A stretch of 64,000 bases of DNA from Mesorhizobium japonicum MAFF 303099. Its GTDB lineage: Bacteria > Pseudomonadota > Alphaproteobacteria > Rhizobiales > Rhizobiaceae. The position numbers and the translations under genes are program-made. Below the pieces are notes generated by a model. It did not search any database and was not told the DNA's origin. It worked only from the letters and a program-made list of their open reading frames with translations. Position 1 is the first letter of the stretch. The number at the start of each line of letters is the position of its first letter. Below, piece by piece: positions 16,386-24,660 of the stretch. The stretch is taken from assembly GCF_000009625.1 (NCBI RefSeq), contig NC_002682.1, forward strand, positions 1 to 64,000, given 5' to 3'.

Positions 16386-16670
16386 GTGGCCGCCTATCTT
16401 ATCGCGGATGTAGATATAGAAGACGCTCCCGCGTTTGAGGAATACCGGCGGGATGTTCCAGCCACAGAGGATGGTGGGCGATATCTGGGTCGTGGCGGTG
16501 CGACCAAGGTTCTCGAAGGTGATTGGGAGCCACACCGCTTGGTTATCGTCGAATTCCCCGACATGGTTTCATTGATGGGTTGGTACAATTCGCCGGAGTA
16601 CGCCCGCCTGATCGAAATTCGAAAACATTGCGCCTTGCGCTGGAAGGGATCACACCACCCACTGCGTTGA
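16386..16670 (+). CDS. DUF1330-family protein
   Basis: A 94-residue protein (MAAYLIADVDIEDAPAFEEY, GRYLGRGGATKVLEGDWEP, HRLVIVEFPDMVSLMGWYNS) with the ferredoxin-like fold pattern of DUF1330, small dimeric proteins of unknown role. The last ~15 residues (KHCALRWKGSHHPLR) do not match the usual family end, so the C-terminus may have shifted frame or been replaced. The ATG-like GTG start is preceded by GAGGAG. Confidence 0.7.
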   Translation: MAAYLIADVDIEDAPAFEEYRRDVPATEDGGRYLGRGGATKVLEGDWEPHRLVIVEFPDMVSLMGWYNSPEYARLIEIRKHCALRWKGSHHPLR

Positions 16671-16906
16671 CGATTCTGCGAAGCGGGCCCCCGGGCCGGC
16701 AAAACAAGGATTTCAGTCTCAAAATTCTGGCCGGAGATATGCCTATGGAATCCAAGCATGGCAATAGGGATGGAGATATGGTCTCTTATGGCGCTTTCGT
16801 CGCCAAGGCAGGCTACGATGACGTTCGATCAATGACGCTGTGCCGGGCGGATTGACCTTTCGATCTGACTCTGTCCTGTAAAGTGTCAATACCGGGGGAC
16901 CTAGTC
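16671..16906. other. no gene supported
   Basis: The frame that continues past the DUF1330 stop could be its displaced C-terminus, but nothing else here looks coding. Confidence 0.3.
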
Positions 16907-17746
16907 ATGAGCGACAATAAGCCGACCGTAGACGTTACCAAGGACTGGCAAGCATCGCAGGGCCAGAAGTCCGGCGCCACGCGCCTTCGCCTTTTCGCAG
17001 TGCTGTCGTGGGTCGTTGCCATTGGCGGCGAGATCGCCGGCGTTGTTTTGCTCTACCGGCGCAAATTCGACCATGGAAACCTGCCGCTGCTGATCGGCAT
17101 CTTAGTCGGGATCGCAATTTTCGCCATCGCCGGAAACTTGTTTTGGAAGGCGGCCAACAGGCAGGACCCGGCCCGCACATCCGAGACGTTCCGGTTCTTC
17201 GTCCAGAATCAGCTCGGCGCGATTATCACGCTGATTGCCTTCCTGCCGCTGGTTATCCTGATCTTCACCGACAAGAACATGGATCCGCAGAGCAAGAAGG
17301 TTGCCGGCGCCGTCGGCGCTGTGCTAGCGGTGCTGGCGACAGTGATCGGGATCAGCTTCCAACCCCCATCGGTCGAGCAGTACACGCAGGACATGAACCA
17401 GTGTGCGGCACAGATCAAGGCGGGCGAGCCGACCACAGCCTGTTCGCCCGAGGTCGCCGCCCAGGCTCAGGCGATCGCCACCGACTCCACCACGGTGGCT
17501 GCTGCGACGAAGGACTCGGCACACCCCAATGGCCAGGATATCGTCTATTGGATCGCGCCGGAAAACGGCGCCGCCAAGTCCGAGACAGAGCATGTCTTCC
17601 ACCTCTGCGCAGCCGTCAGTCCGCTGAAGGACAAGACCGTGAACAGCGGTACCGTGACGGAGGCCTACGCACAGAACGCCATCCGCATCACCAAGCAAAT
17701 CGGGATGGAACAGAAGCAGTGCGGGTTCACGACCACGACGCCATAA
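16907..17746 (+). CDS. membrane protein, unknown function
   Basis: About 279 residues, start at MSDNKPTVDVTKDWQASQGQ. Four membrane helices are predicted in the first half: LFAVLSWVVAIGGEIAGVVL, LLIGILVGIAIFAIAGNLF, GAIITLIAFLPLVILIF and VAGAVGAVLAVLATVIGIS. The second half is soluble with four cysteines (QCAAQIKAGEPTTACSPEVA, HLCAAVSPLKDK, KQCGF) and is probably periplasmic or extracellular. No family name recalled. It is a single gene with no clear operon partner. Confidence 0.65.
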   Translation: MSDNKPTVDVTKDWQASQGQKSGATRLRLFAVLSWVVAIGGEIAGVVLLYRRKFDHGNLPLLIGILVGIAIFAIAGNLFWKAANRQDPARTSETFRFFVQNQLGAIITLIAFLPLVILIFTDKNMDPQSKKVAGAVGAVLAVLATVIGISFQPPSVEQYTQDMNQCAAQIKAGEPTTACSPEVAAQAQAIATDSTTVAAATKDSAHPNGQDIVYWIAPENGAAKSETEHVFHLCAAVSPLKDKTVNSGTVTEAYAQNAIRITKQIGMEQKQCGFTTTTP

Positions 17747-17859
17747 ATCCGCGATGAACTGGCCGTGCGAGGCGAGTATCTGGCTTGCGCCACGCGATGC
17801 AGTTCATTGAGGATACCGTCGTTCGACGCCAGGGCCGCCGTCGCTAACCTTGCGTTGAA

Positions 17860-18006
17860 GTGGTCGAAGCCTGCGGCGAATGGCGCGTTCGCGTCGTCGA
17901 TGGCAATCAAAACAAGACCCTGACGTTCGAACTGGAATCCTACGCCCTGGCCTATGCGGAAGGCCAGCCGATGCGTCTAGGGCTGGATAAACTCACGCGC
18001 CTGTAG
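17860..18006 (+). CDS. small 48-aa hypothetical protein
   Basis: From GTG 17860 (an in-frame TAA lies at 17845) the frame reads VVEACGEWRVRVVDGNQNKT, LTFELESYALAYAEGQPMRL, GLDKLTRL. The even mix of charged and hydrophobic residues and the regular beta-alpha pattern look like a real small protein or the end of one. Function unknown. Confidence 0.4.
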   Translation: MVEACGEWRVRVVDGNQNKTLTFELESYALAYAEGQPMRLGLDKLTRL

Positions 18007-18242
18007 CGCATGTGGACGAGAACGTAAGCTGCCAACCAGCATTGGTTTTGCGGCGGGCAGCTACCCGGCAATTGGGATAGTTGTAAGGACCCAGACGGGG
18101 CCGGCGCAGTTGTTTGCCCCCAACCCGTGCAACTGCACCGGCTAAAAGCGGGCCATGAAAACCGCTCTTAGCATATCCTATCGCATCTTAGCACTGTCGC
18201 AAGAGACTGAGTGCCCAAGCGCCAGCCAAAGCTGAAATTGGC
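18007..18242. other. no gene seen
   Basis: No frame with protein character was found. Confidence 0.3.
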
Positions 18243-18400
18243 TCAGCCGGCCAACGTCATTCCGATGCCTACGCCAAGGCCGATTGCAAGACCCATGAGC
18301 AGCTTGGCGGCGATGTCTAGGGCGAAGGCGCGGACAGGGCTCCAGGCGTCTACACGGGCGCTCTGAGGGCTTTTGATAGGTCATCGAAGATCGTGTCCAT
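18243..18400 (-). pseudogene. small membrane protein, frameshifted
   Basis: From ATG at 18400 the frame reads MDTIFDDLSKALRAPV and stops. The next frame continues VDAWSPVRAFALDIAAKLL and MGLAIGLGVGIGMTLAG, a clear membrane helix, to TGA. A one-base change near 18353 would join them. The DNA around the start resembles 21580-21640, so this segment is also duplicated in the window. Confidence 0.45.
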
Positions 18401-18638
18401 GGGCAGAGATCGAAACCCGGAATCTGTGAATCCCCTTGCTCCAACAAAGTCTCTCGGCTGGGAAACGCACTGGAAAGCACGTTGGGTAACGGTTGATTCA
18501 ACCATTGCTGGTATTATCTTGAAGTAGGTGGCGGCCCCGACGGTGCGGCAGGGGTGCTGGGTTGTCGGAGCCGCCTGCGCAGTCGGGCATGGGTTTGACC
18601 GCGCTGTTCCAAATTAGGACTGCGCGGTCAATTAACTG

Positions 18639-18723
18639 TTAAAATCTTCCGGAACTAATTAAGCGCATGCTAATTGAATCGCGGTTTGCGAGTCCTGTGC
18701 ATGCGTTTGAAGTTCGTAGCCCC
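18639..18723 (+). repeat. ligase 5' region, copy 2 of the 85-bp repeat
   Basis: Matches 3452-3536. It contains the sequence TCTTCCGGAACTAATTAAGC and the first codons of the intact ligase gene. Confidence 0.75.
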
Positions 18724-19558
18724 CCTAATGCCGACCCTTGTTGAGAAGCCTCCCGAGGGCGACGCCTGGATTCACGAGGTCAAGTTCGACGGCTACCGAT
18801 CGCAGTTGATCATCGATGAGGACGGGACGCGCATCTACACGCGCAATGGTCACGACTGGACAGCCAAATATTCCGACTTGGTGCAGGAGGCGAAGAGCCT
18901 CGGCGCCGAAAGTGCCATCATCGACGGCGAGATCATCGTTCTGAACGAAGCCGGCCTGTCCGACTTCGGCGAACTCCGCAAGGCCATAACCCACCGGCAG
19001 CACGACCTCTATTTCGTGGCATTCGATCTGTTGCACCTCAACGGATTCGATCTTCGCGATATGGCGCTCAAAGACCGCAGGGCTGGGCTCTACGCGATAA
19101 TTCCGCCTGGCCTTCGTATCCAATTCAGCGACGCGCTGCCCGGCGATGCCAAGGCGATCTTCGAACTGGTCGATAAGGCCGGGCTTGAAGGCATGGTCTC
19201 GAAGCGCAAAGACAGTAAGTATCGAAGCGGCAACTCGACGGCCTGGCTCAAGATCAAGGCATACACCGTCGACGAATATGAACTGCTCGGGGTCGAGCGT
19301 GAGGCGGGCAAGCCGGCTTTCGCCCTGATGGCCGATCGCAAGACCGGCCGCTATGTCGGCTCGGCTTTCATCAACTCCAGCCGCGCCATCCGTGAGCGGC
19401 TGTGGAAACGTGTCCAAGAGCACGCAGGGTCGCCTCCGAAGGGGATGAAGCGGCCGGGGACGCAATGGGTCAAGCCGGGCCTGATTGGCCGTGTGAAGCA
19501 CCTACGGGGCGAGGAAGACCTCCGCCACGCCTCGCTGCAGGATTTTCGTGAAGAATGA
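18701..19558 (+). CDS. ATP-dependent DNA ligase (LigD ligase-domain type)
   Basis: About 285 residues from MRLKFVAPLMPTLVEKPPEG. The nucleotidyltransferase motif I lysine is in HEVKFDGYRSQL (around residue 28), motif III in FDLLHLNG, motif IV in GLEGMVSKRKDSKY and motif V in WLKIKAY. The C-terminal part (ALMADRKTGRYVGSAFINSS to WVKPGLIGRVKHLRGEEDL) is the OB-fold domain. This matches the free-standing ligase of bacterial end-joining; no Ku or LigD polymerase gene is in the window. Three other partial copies exist in the window (3.5, 44.2 and 49.6 kb). The stop overlaps the next gene (ATGA). Confidence 0.9.
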   Translation: MRLKFVAPLMPTLVEKPPEGDAWIHEVKFDGYRSQLIIDEDGTRIYTRNGHDWTAKYSDLVQEAKSLGAESAIIDGEIIVLNEAGLSDFGELRKAITHRQHDLYFVAFDLLHLNGFDLRDMALKDRRAGLYAIIPPGLRIQFSDALPGDAKAIFELVDKAGLEGMVSKRKDSKYRSGNSTAWLKIKAYTVDEYELLGVEREAGKPAFALMADRKTGRYVGSAFINSSRAIRERLWKRVQEHAGSPPKGMKRPGTQWVKPGLIGRVKHLRGEEDLRHASLQDFREE

Positions 19559-19755
19559 GCAAGCGAGGCAACGTTTTTCTCTACCATTGGATATCGGACC
19601 ATTTATCCGACGATCCGATCACTGACCACGTGCTGTTGGTCATTGAAATGGCTGTGGATGCGAAACGGGCGGCCGAAGCCCAAGGTATTCCCGGCCAAGA
19701 GATCGATGAAGAAATTGGCACGATCTACGAATTCATAATGCAGGGGCTGCGCTGA
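19555..19755 (+). CDS. DUF768-family small protein
   Basis: A 66-residue protein (MSKRGNVFLYHWISDHLSDD, EAQGIPGQEIDEEIGTIYEF) with the pattern of the DUF768 family: MSxRGxxFLxxWI near the start and a C-terminal acidic helix (IDEE...IY). It is shorter at the C-terminus than the other members here. It overlaps the ligase stop by four bases, so it is probably translated with the ligase. Function unknown. Confidence 0.75.
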   Translation: MSKRGNVFLYHWISDHLSDDPITDHVLLVIEMAVDAKRAAEAQGIPGQEIDEEIGTIYEFIMQGLR

Positions 19756-19793
19756 CCACCGGAACCTAACAGCCAAGCTGAGCTTATCGCAGT

Positions 19794-20015
19794 ATGAGTA
19801 CGCGCGGGATCAACTTCCTGGATCAATGGATCGCCAACAACATACCTGAGACCACGAAGGCAGACGTCATCTCCGTTGACGAACTCACGCACAAACTGAT
19901 TGCCGACGCCAAGGCGCTCGGCATCAAACGGGGCGAGATCGATGAAGAGGTGGACAGCCTCTATCGAACGATCCTCGATGCGATTGTGCATTACCAGCCC
20001 GGCCTGCCGGAATAG
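19794..20015 (+). CDS. DUF768-family small protein
   Basis: A 73-residue protein, the clearest family member here (MSTRGINFLDQWIANNIPET, TKADVISVDELTHKLIADAK, GEIDEEVDSLYRTILDAIVH). It follows the previous DUF768 gene by 38 bases. The family is known to me mainly from Mesorhizobium and has no assigned function. Confidence 0.85.
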   Translation: MSTRGINFLDQWIANNIPETTKADVISVDELTHKLIADAKALGIKRGEIDEEVDSLYRTILDAIVHYQPGLPE

Positions 20016-20089
20016 AACCTTGCCATCAAATCGGTCCTAGGAATACAATTCTACCAGTTGCGGCGAACCCCTCAAAACGGAGTCGCCAG

Positions 20090-20327
20090 ATGGCCATGTC
20101 AAAACCTTCAAACAGTTATCGCAGGCTGAAATCGAGCGCTTCCTGGTGGCGGCGGAAGCGCTCCACAAGAGCATCGTGAAGCCGCTTTATCGCCTACATG
20201 CGATCACTACCGGGCTACGCGCACCCTGCATGAGGTGCTGTTGAAAGCCGTGCGAGATGTCACTGGTAAGGAAGTTGAGTTCATCCAGTGGAACACTACG
20301 GGACCGGTGCAGCCTCCTGCGGCGTAG
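20090..20327 (+). pseudogene. small protein gene with frameshifts
   Basis: Pieces in different frames give KTFKQLSQAEIERFLVAAEA LHKSIVKPLY, then DHYRATRTLHEVLLKAVRDV TGKEVEFIQWNTTGPVQPPAA. Joined they make a normal-looking ~75-residue acidic protein. The ATG at 20090 is out of frame with the first piece, and a further shift lies near 20192. A second, shorter copy is at 15338-15450. No function known. Confidence 0.6.
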
Positions 20328-20664
20328 GCCAACAGGCTTAATTGCGAGCTGGCTTGTGTAGAGATAAATCAATTAGGCGGGGAGGAACCCGAGCCCCTAC
20401 CGCAATGGCCGGTGCGGTGTCCGTCGCGCCCCAATGCCCCCACCCGCACCGGCCATTCCCCAACGGTTGGCTACAGCCGATCGAAATCGGCAAGCCCGAG
20501 ACGTCTTCGCTGGCCCTCGGCATACGCAAGGGCGAACGATTCCAGTTCGAATGATCGGGTTAGTTCTTCGTCGCCATCAACCACACGGACGAACCCCTCT
20601 CCGCCGCTTCGAGCACTTCAACGCAGGGATCAACCTGAGAGAAACATCCGAACGAACGAGCGGT
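20328..20664. other. no gene supported
   Basis: Several open frames exist, but all are Arg/Pro-rich with no family resemblance. A short frame near 20560 (FFVAINHTDEPLSAA) may be a relic. Confidence 0.3.
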
Positions 20665-20856
20665 TTATCGATTTCTCAAGTGGCGCTCGAAAATCGCCAG
20701 CTTGTCTTCGTAGCCAATCCTCACCTTCGTCTCGCAGCTTTCGCATTTGAAGCTGCCGACCGTTTTTAGCCAGGATCCCTTTCTCACCGTCGGATATGAA
20801 CAGACCGGACAGTGAAACTCGATCGCTACATCGCGCAGTTCATCGGACAAGGGCAT
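20665..20856 (-). CDS. small zinc-ribbon protein
   Basis: A 63-residue protein from MPLSDELRDVAIEFHCPVCS with two CxxC pairs (FHCPVCS and FKCESCE) about 22 residues apart, as in a zinc ribbon, ending KVRIGYEDKLAIFERHLRNR. A close paralogue lies at 45196-45396 on the plus strand. Such proteins often bind nucleic acid or act as adaptors, but the role here is unknown. Confidence 0.75.
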   Translation of the reverse strand: MPLSDELRDVAIEFHCPVCSYPTVRKGSWLKTVGSFKCESCETKVRIGYEDKLAIFERHLRNR

Positions 20857-20898
20857 GGCACTTCGTCTCTTCCACTCGGCGAAACCGGTGCCCAAAAC

Positions 20899-21000
20899 GA
20901 ATGGAGGAGCCGATGGGTTTCATCGGAAGCAGAATTCGTACAAGCGCTCGCACTAGCCAACGAGATTGGCGACAAGGTGCGGGCTAGAGTAAGAGGCTGA
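20899..21000 (+). pseudogene. relic resembling the small protein at 38.7 kb
   Basis: The frame ends EAEFVQALALANEIGDKVRA RVRG. Its EIGDKVR helix matches the intact protein at 38628-38792 (KQKAFNMAKEIGDKVRIQEI). The 5' half overlaps the opposite-strand zinc-ribbon gene and is not recognisable. Confidence 0.35.
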
Positions 21001-21123
21001 AGACGCCTAGGCCGGCCACCAGGAGCGAAGCGCCATGCCGAGCATATCCCGCTGCCGATAGCGCCAAACTGCGCTGGCGAGCATCAGAGCGGCGACAGCG
21101 GCAATGTAGAGCGGGACCATTTT

Positions 21124-21381
21124 CTAAAAATTGCGAGCGACCCCACCTTTGTCCTGATCGACGAAGGTCAGAAATTCCCGACCGAGATCGGTGATAGAGA
21201 CCGAACCTCCCTCTATTTTCGCCAGTTCTGAGGTTTGCAGAATGCGGAACCACTGCTGGAAATCGATGGCTTGGTAGAACTCTGAATGCTGGTTTCTGAT
21301 ATTGTCAAAGTAGAGCGTTGCTTGGTCGAGCGAAGTCTGGCCGCCGTTGTCACGAATACGTTTTAGCCCTCGATCCCAAGC
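21124..21381 (-). pseudogene. C-terminal fragment of an unknown protein
   Basis: An 85-residue open stretch without a start: AWDRGLKRIRDNGGQTSLDQ, ATLYFDNIRNQHSEFYQAID, FQQWFRILQTSELAKIEGGS, VSITDLGREFLTFVDQDKGG. It has excellent protein character. The end (ITDLGREFL) resembles the wing of a winged-helix domain. Its N-terminus is cut by the neighbouring plus-strand fragment at 21.38 kb, which suggests a recombination junction. Confidence 0.45.
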
Positions 21382-21683
21382 TTAGTGATGAGGCCCACGC
21401 CTTCGCCAGATCGCTTGAAGACGCAGCGAAAAAGGCCGCCGACCTGGAGAAGTCAATTCAGGCTGACACCGGGATCAACACCATCATTCAAGACAATGCG
21501 AAGGCGCAGCACACGCTCTTCGAGCTTTCTGCCGGGCTCAAGGATGTTGGCGCCAATGCGAGCAGTGCCGATGGGATCGAAGATCGTGTCCATGAGCAGA
21601 TTCCAGATCGAACCGGATTCGAAGTGAATCCCCTGTTTGTTCTCGGCGGCATGGGAACCAATCGGGGGCTGAAGGCTTGTTAG
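21364..21683 (+). pseudogene. helical protein fragment, 5' truncated
   Basis: Reads ALDPKLSDEAHAFARSLEDA AKKAADLEKSIQADTGINTI IQDNAKAQHTLFELSAGLKD, a charged helical, coiled-coil-like sequence. It then continues SIEDRVHEQIPDRTGFEVNP into a less typical tail. It abuts the opposite-strand fragment above without a proper start. The tail region is similar in DNA to 18380-18430. Confidence 0.35.
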
Positions 21684-21714
21684 CTTTCGATGAAGCTTGC
21701 ATGAGGCGCGCCTA

Positions 21715-21828
21715 ATGTTCAGAGACAAAGAAACACGAGTTTTAGAAGCAGCGCTGTTAGCCGCGGTGCCAATCTCGATCCTGGTCGCGGTGGCGATGGT
21801 GACCCTCACGTTCAATTGGTTTGGGTAA
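21715..21828 (+). CDS. 37-aa membrane microprotein
   Basis: ATG at 21715 opens MFRDKETRVLEAALLAAVPI SILVAVAMVTLTFNWFG, a charged start followed by one membrane helix. The TAA overlaps the next ATG (TAATG at 21826-21830), so the DUF768 gene behind it is likely translated by coupling. No family recognised. Confidence 0.5.
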   Translation: MFRDKETRVLEAALLAAVPISILVAVAMVTLTFNWFG

Positions 21829-22049
21829 TGAGCACGCGCGGCGCCGACTTCCTTGACAAGTGGATTTCAAAGCACGTCCCTAAAACGGCTGGCGCGGACG
21901 TCATCTCCGTTGCCGATTTAACTGAGAAGCTTTTCGCTGACGCCAAGGCCAAAGGCTTAAGCAGCACCGAGATCGAGGAAGACGCTGGCAGCGTCTATGA
22001 AGCGATTTTGGACGCAATCGTGCACCACGACGCCGGCATGGTTGATTGA
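21828..22049 (+). CDS. DUF768-family small protein
   Basis: 73 residues (MSTRGADFLDKWISKHVPKT, AGADVISVADLTEKLFADAK, TEIEEDAGSVYEAILDAIVH). It aligns end to end with the protein at 19794-20015. It is coupled to the upstream membrane microprotein and followed by a terminator, so the two form a small operon. Confidence 0.85.
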   Translation: MSTRGADFLDKWISKHVPKTAGADVISVADLTEKLFADAKAKGLSSTEIEEDAGSVYEAILDAIVHHDAGMVD

Positions 22050-22158
22050 CGCGACCGTAGGTAGTGATTGACGGAACATTAGTTGCCCCTAAAAGTTTGG
22101 TGCTGGCGGCAGGGCGGTGTGCCTGCTGAAGATCGTGGTCTGAGGACCTTTGTGATCG

Positions 22159-22190
22159 GCCCGCGCTCTCCGCCACGAGGCGCGGGCTTT
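22159..22190 (+). terminator. probable Rho-independent terminator
   Basis: GCCCGCGC (22159-22166) pairs with GCGCGGGC (22180-22187), followed by TTT. It lies about 110 bases after the DUF768 stop. Confidence 0.55.
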
Positions 22191-22230
22191 CAACCGCCAG
22201 GGGCAGAGATGACCGACAACCCGGCAACTT

Positions 22231-22794
22231 TTGGCGCAAATATGTCCGCTTTACCGCGGGGGACGCCGAGCGGATTACCGCGTCCCTACCGCAATGCAGC
22301 GCGATTGGCGCAGGCACGGTTTCCTGGAAAGTGCCGAAGGCTGGACCTACTATTATGCGCGCAGTTTGGCTCGGCTTCTCTTCATGCGCGTTATGCAGGA
22401 GCAGGGCGTTGGCCCGACGCGCAGCTCGCAAATTGCATCATCGGCGGCACTCCGTATCGAATGGTTCGCGCTCAACCGCGAGGGCGCAATCGCGTTCGTA
22501 AAACCCGACACCAACTTAAATCTGCAAACCGAGAGTCCGGACGAGCTCAAGGCGCTCTTTGAGCGTCATTTAGGCGAGCCGCTTGCAGCCCTCGTCGTTC
22601 GTCCGACGGGTACCGAATCCTGGTTGGTGAAGTGGGCTGACGGCGAGTTGTCATTCGTCGACGACCTCGTGGCTGCGGTCCGCTATATTCCCTACGAGCG
22701 TCGCGGCGCGATTGTCGCCGTCGATCTACAGCACCTCGGCGAAGTTCTAGCCGGGCGGGCAGACAGCCCCGTTCTGGTCGAGGCAACGAAATGA
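22231..22794 (+). CDS. hypothetical protein of the integrase module
   Basis: Up to 187 residues. Good protein character begins at about MQRDWRRHGFLESAEGWTYY (ATG at 22294) and continues through RSLARLLFMRVMQEQGVG to the end. The part before may belong to another frame starting MTDNPATFGANMSALPRG at 22209, so the N-terminus may be frameshifted. The beta-rich C-terminus (GTESWLVKWADGELSFVDDL) is unassigned. It is followed by a 63-residue protein and an integrase, a common three-gene arrangement on rhizobial integrative elements. Confidence 0.5.
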   Translation: MAQICPLYRGGRRADYRVPTAMQRDWRRHGFLESAEGWTYYYARSLARLLFMRVMQEQGVGPTRSSQIASSAALRIEWFALNREGAIAFVKPDTNLNLQTESPDELKALFERHLGEPLAALVVRPTGTESWLVKWADGELSFVDDLVAAVRYIPYERRGAIVAVDLQHLGEVLAGRADSPVLVEATK

Positions 22795-22829
22795 CTTCCA
22801 CCCCTGCCACTTCCTTCGAGGCTTAGTCG

Positions 22830-23021
22830 ATGGTCGCTCGCGCCGCCTCTTTCAAACAGGCCGACCTTTCCCGCGCTATTAAGGCGATGGTTGCGGCCGG
22901 CTTGGAGATAGGCCCGGTAAAGATCGACCCATCGGGCTCGATCATTATCCTGCCGGCAAAGAAGGGCGCGGCGACCGACAAGTCAGAAGACGACAACGAA
23001 TGGGATGACGTGCTCAAATGA
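22830..23021 (+). CDS. small protein upstream of integrase
   Basis: 63 residues: MVARAASFKQADLSRAIKAM VAAGLEIGPVKIDPSGSIII LPAKKGAATDKSEDDNEWDD VLK. Stop and integrase start overlap as ATGA. Small proteins of this kind commonly precede tyrosine integrases in rhizobia, and a regulatory or excision role is possible but not shown. Confidence 0.65.
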   Translation: MVARAASFKQADLSRAIKAMVAAGLEIGPVKIDPSGSIIILPAKKGAATDKSEDDNEWDDVLK

Positions 23022-24171
23022 AGCGACGCGCGCAAAACCCGTTCCCCGGCGTCACGTGCGTCTACGACCGCCACGGCAAAGCCCGCTGGCGCTTCCGTAT
23101 GAAGGGCAAGGCCAGCGCGTACATTCCCGGCGAGTATGGCTCTGAGGAGTTCCGCGCGGCCTATATGTTGGCCGCGAAGGGAGATCCTGCAGAAACCTCA
23201 GGCCGACACCACGACCACGGTACATTCGGCTAGCGATCGAGCACTACAAGCGCACGCCGAAGTGGAAGAAGCTTGCCGCGATCTCTCAGAAGAACCTCGG
23301 CAACGAGTTCGACCGTTTCAGCCGTGAATACGGCACCCGCCGGCTCTCGACGCTGAGGCCCGAGCACGTCGAGGCAATCATCGCCAAGAAGGCCGATTCG
23401 CCGGCTGCGGCTAACCGGCTGCTGAAGCTGCTGCGCCGCCTGGCTCGGTTCGGCGTCCGCAAGGGTCTTTGCCTCGATGACCCGACGATCGGCGCCGAGC
23501 GCTACAAGGCATACGTAGACGGAAGACGAGATTGCGCAATTCGAGCAGCACCATGGCTTAGATAGCAAGCCTGTGGTAGCGCTTCGCCTTATCCTAACAC
23601 CGGCACCGCACGCCAGGACGTGGCCGCGCTTGGACGACAGAACTTTCGCGAAGGCCGCATAAGCTATCGTCGGAGGAAGACAGGCGGCGAGGTGGATCTT
23701 CCAATCCTCGACGAGTTGTTCGACGTGCTCCGGCTGCTGCCGGCCGATCGTATGCTATTCCTGACCCACACCGGCGACCGCCCCTATAAACCGACGACCT
23801 TCGGCAACTGGTTTCACGACCAGTGTATCGCGGCCGGCCTGCCGCACTGCGCCTCTCATGGCCTGCGTAAGGCCGGCGCCACACGCCTCGCAAATGCCGG
23901 CGCGACCGAATTGGAGATCATGGCTTACCTCGGGCACCGCACGCCGGATGAGGCCAGAACCGATGTCAAGAAACTCAACCGCAAGCTGCTCGGCGACACC
24001 GGTATGGAGAAGGTGGCGAGCAAAAAGCGAACAAGGTTTGTCCAACCGGGTTGCACGGTTGGACATTCATCGCCGCAAGGCATTGAACGAAAAGGGAAAT
24101 TAGATGAAGGTGGTACGCCCACGGGGAATCTAACCCCTGTTACCGCCGTTAAAGCCCTACCGGTCGGTTAG
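23018..24171 (+). pseudogene. tyrosine recombinase/integrase, several frameshifts
   Basis: Frame 1 (23018-23200) has the N-terminus MKRRAQNPFPGVTCVYDRHG. Another frame continues AIEHYKRTPKWKKLAAISQK to GLCLDDPTIGAERYKAYVD, a third gives DEIAQFEQHHGLDSKPVVAL, and from 23620 RQNFREGRISYRRRKTGGEV DLPILDEL runs to the end. The catalytic HGLRKAGATRLA box and LGHRTPDEA are present. The position where the nucleophilic tyrosine is expected reads EARTDVKKLNRK, with Asp. At least three shifts plus this change make the enzyme inactive. The tail (GNLTPVTAVKALPVG) resembles the common GNRTPVxAVKGxCPNR end of such integrases. Confidence 0.8.
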
Positions 24172-24635
24172 GCAGGCAGGGCTTCCGACCGCTTGACCTG
24201 GCCCAGGGCGAAGCTGCTTTCGATCGACGCGATGTTGTCCAGCCGCGTCAGCTTGTCCTTGATGAACCGCTCATAGGCTTCGAGGTCACGCACCACGATG
24301 CGCATCAGGTAGTCGCGCTGGCCGGTCATCAGATAGCAGTCGACGACCTCCGGCCAGCGCAGCACGGCTTGCGAGAAGCGGTCGAGATCGTCCTCGCGTT
24401 GCCGCTCAAGCTTGATCGATGCGAAAGCGCTGATCGGCAGGCCGAGCTTCTTCTGGTCGAGGACCACGGTGTAGCCCTTGATGACGCCGGCGCGCTCCAG
24501 GAGCCTCACGCGCCGGGCGCAAGGCGAAGGCGAAAGACCGACGGCTTCAGCGAGATCGTTTGTCGTCGCTTTTGCGTTCTTCTGCAGCGCGGCAATGATT
24601 TTGAGGTCGATGGCATCAAGCGTCGGATTTGGCAC
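24168..24635 (-). CDS. Lrp/AsnC-family transcriptional regulator
   Basis: 155 residues. The N-terminal helix-turn-helix (LDLKIIAALQKNAK-type start, then LAEAVGLSPSPCARRVRLLE) is followed by the effector-binding RAM domain (PISAFASIKLERQREDDLDR, EVVDCYLMTGQRDYLMRIVV). Lrp-type proteins respond to amino acids. It is divergent from the AceE-like operon, with palindromes between them, so it most likely controls that operon and itself. Its end overlaps the decayed integrase end by four bases, marking the border of the integrative relic. Confidence 0.92.
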   Translation of the reverse strand: MPNPTLDAIDLKIIAALQKNAKATTNDLAEAVGLSPSPCARRVRLLERAGVIKGYTVVLDQKKLGLPISAFASIKLERQREDDLDRFSQAVLRWPEVVDCYLMTGQRDYLMRIVVRDLEAYERFIKDKLTRLDNIASIESSFALGQVKRSEALPA

Positions 24636-24660
24636 ATTTCCCTCATTTGACGATCACAGT

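Noticed and set aside
24110..24171. Possible tRNA gene at the integrase end
   Set aside because: Only a T-arm-like segment is present (minus strand), with TTAGATT instead of TTCGAxT and no matching acceptor stem, so at most an attachment-site remnant.
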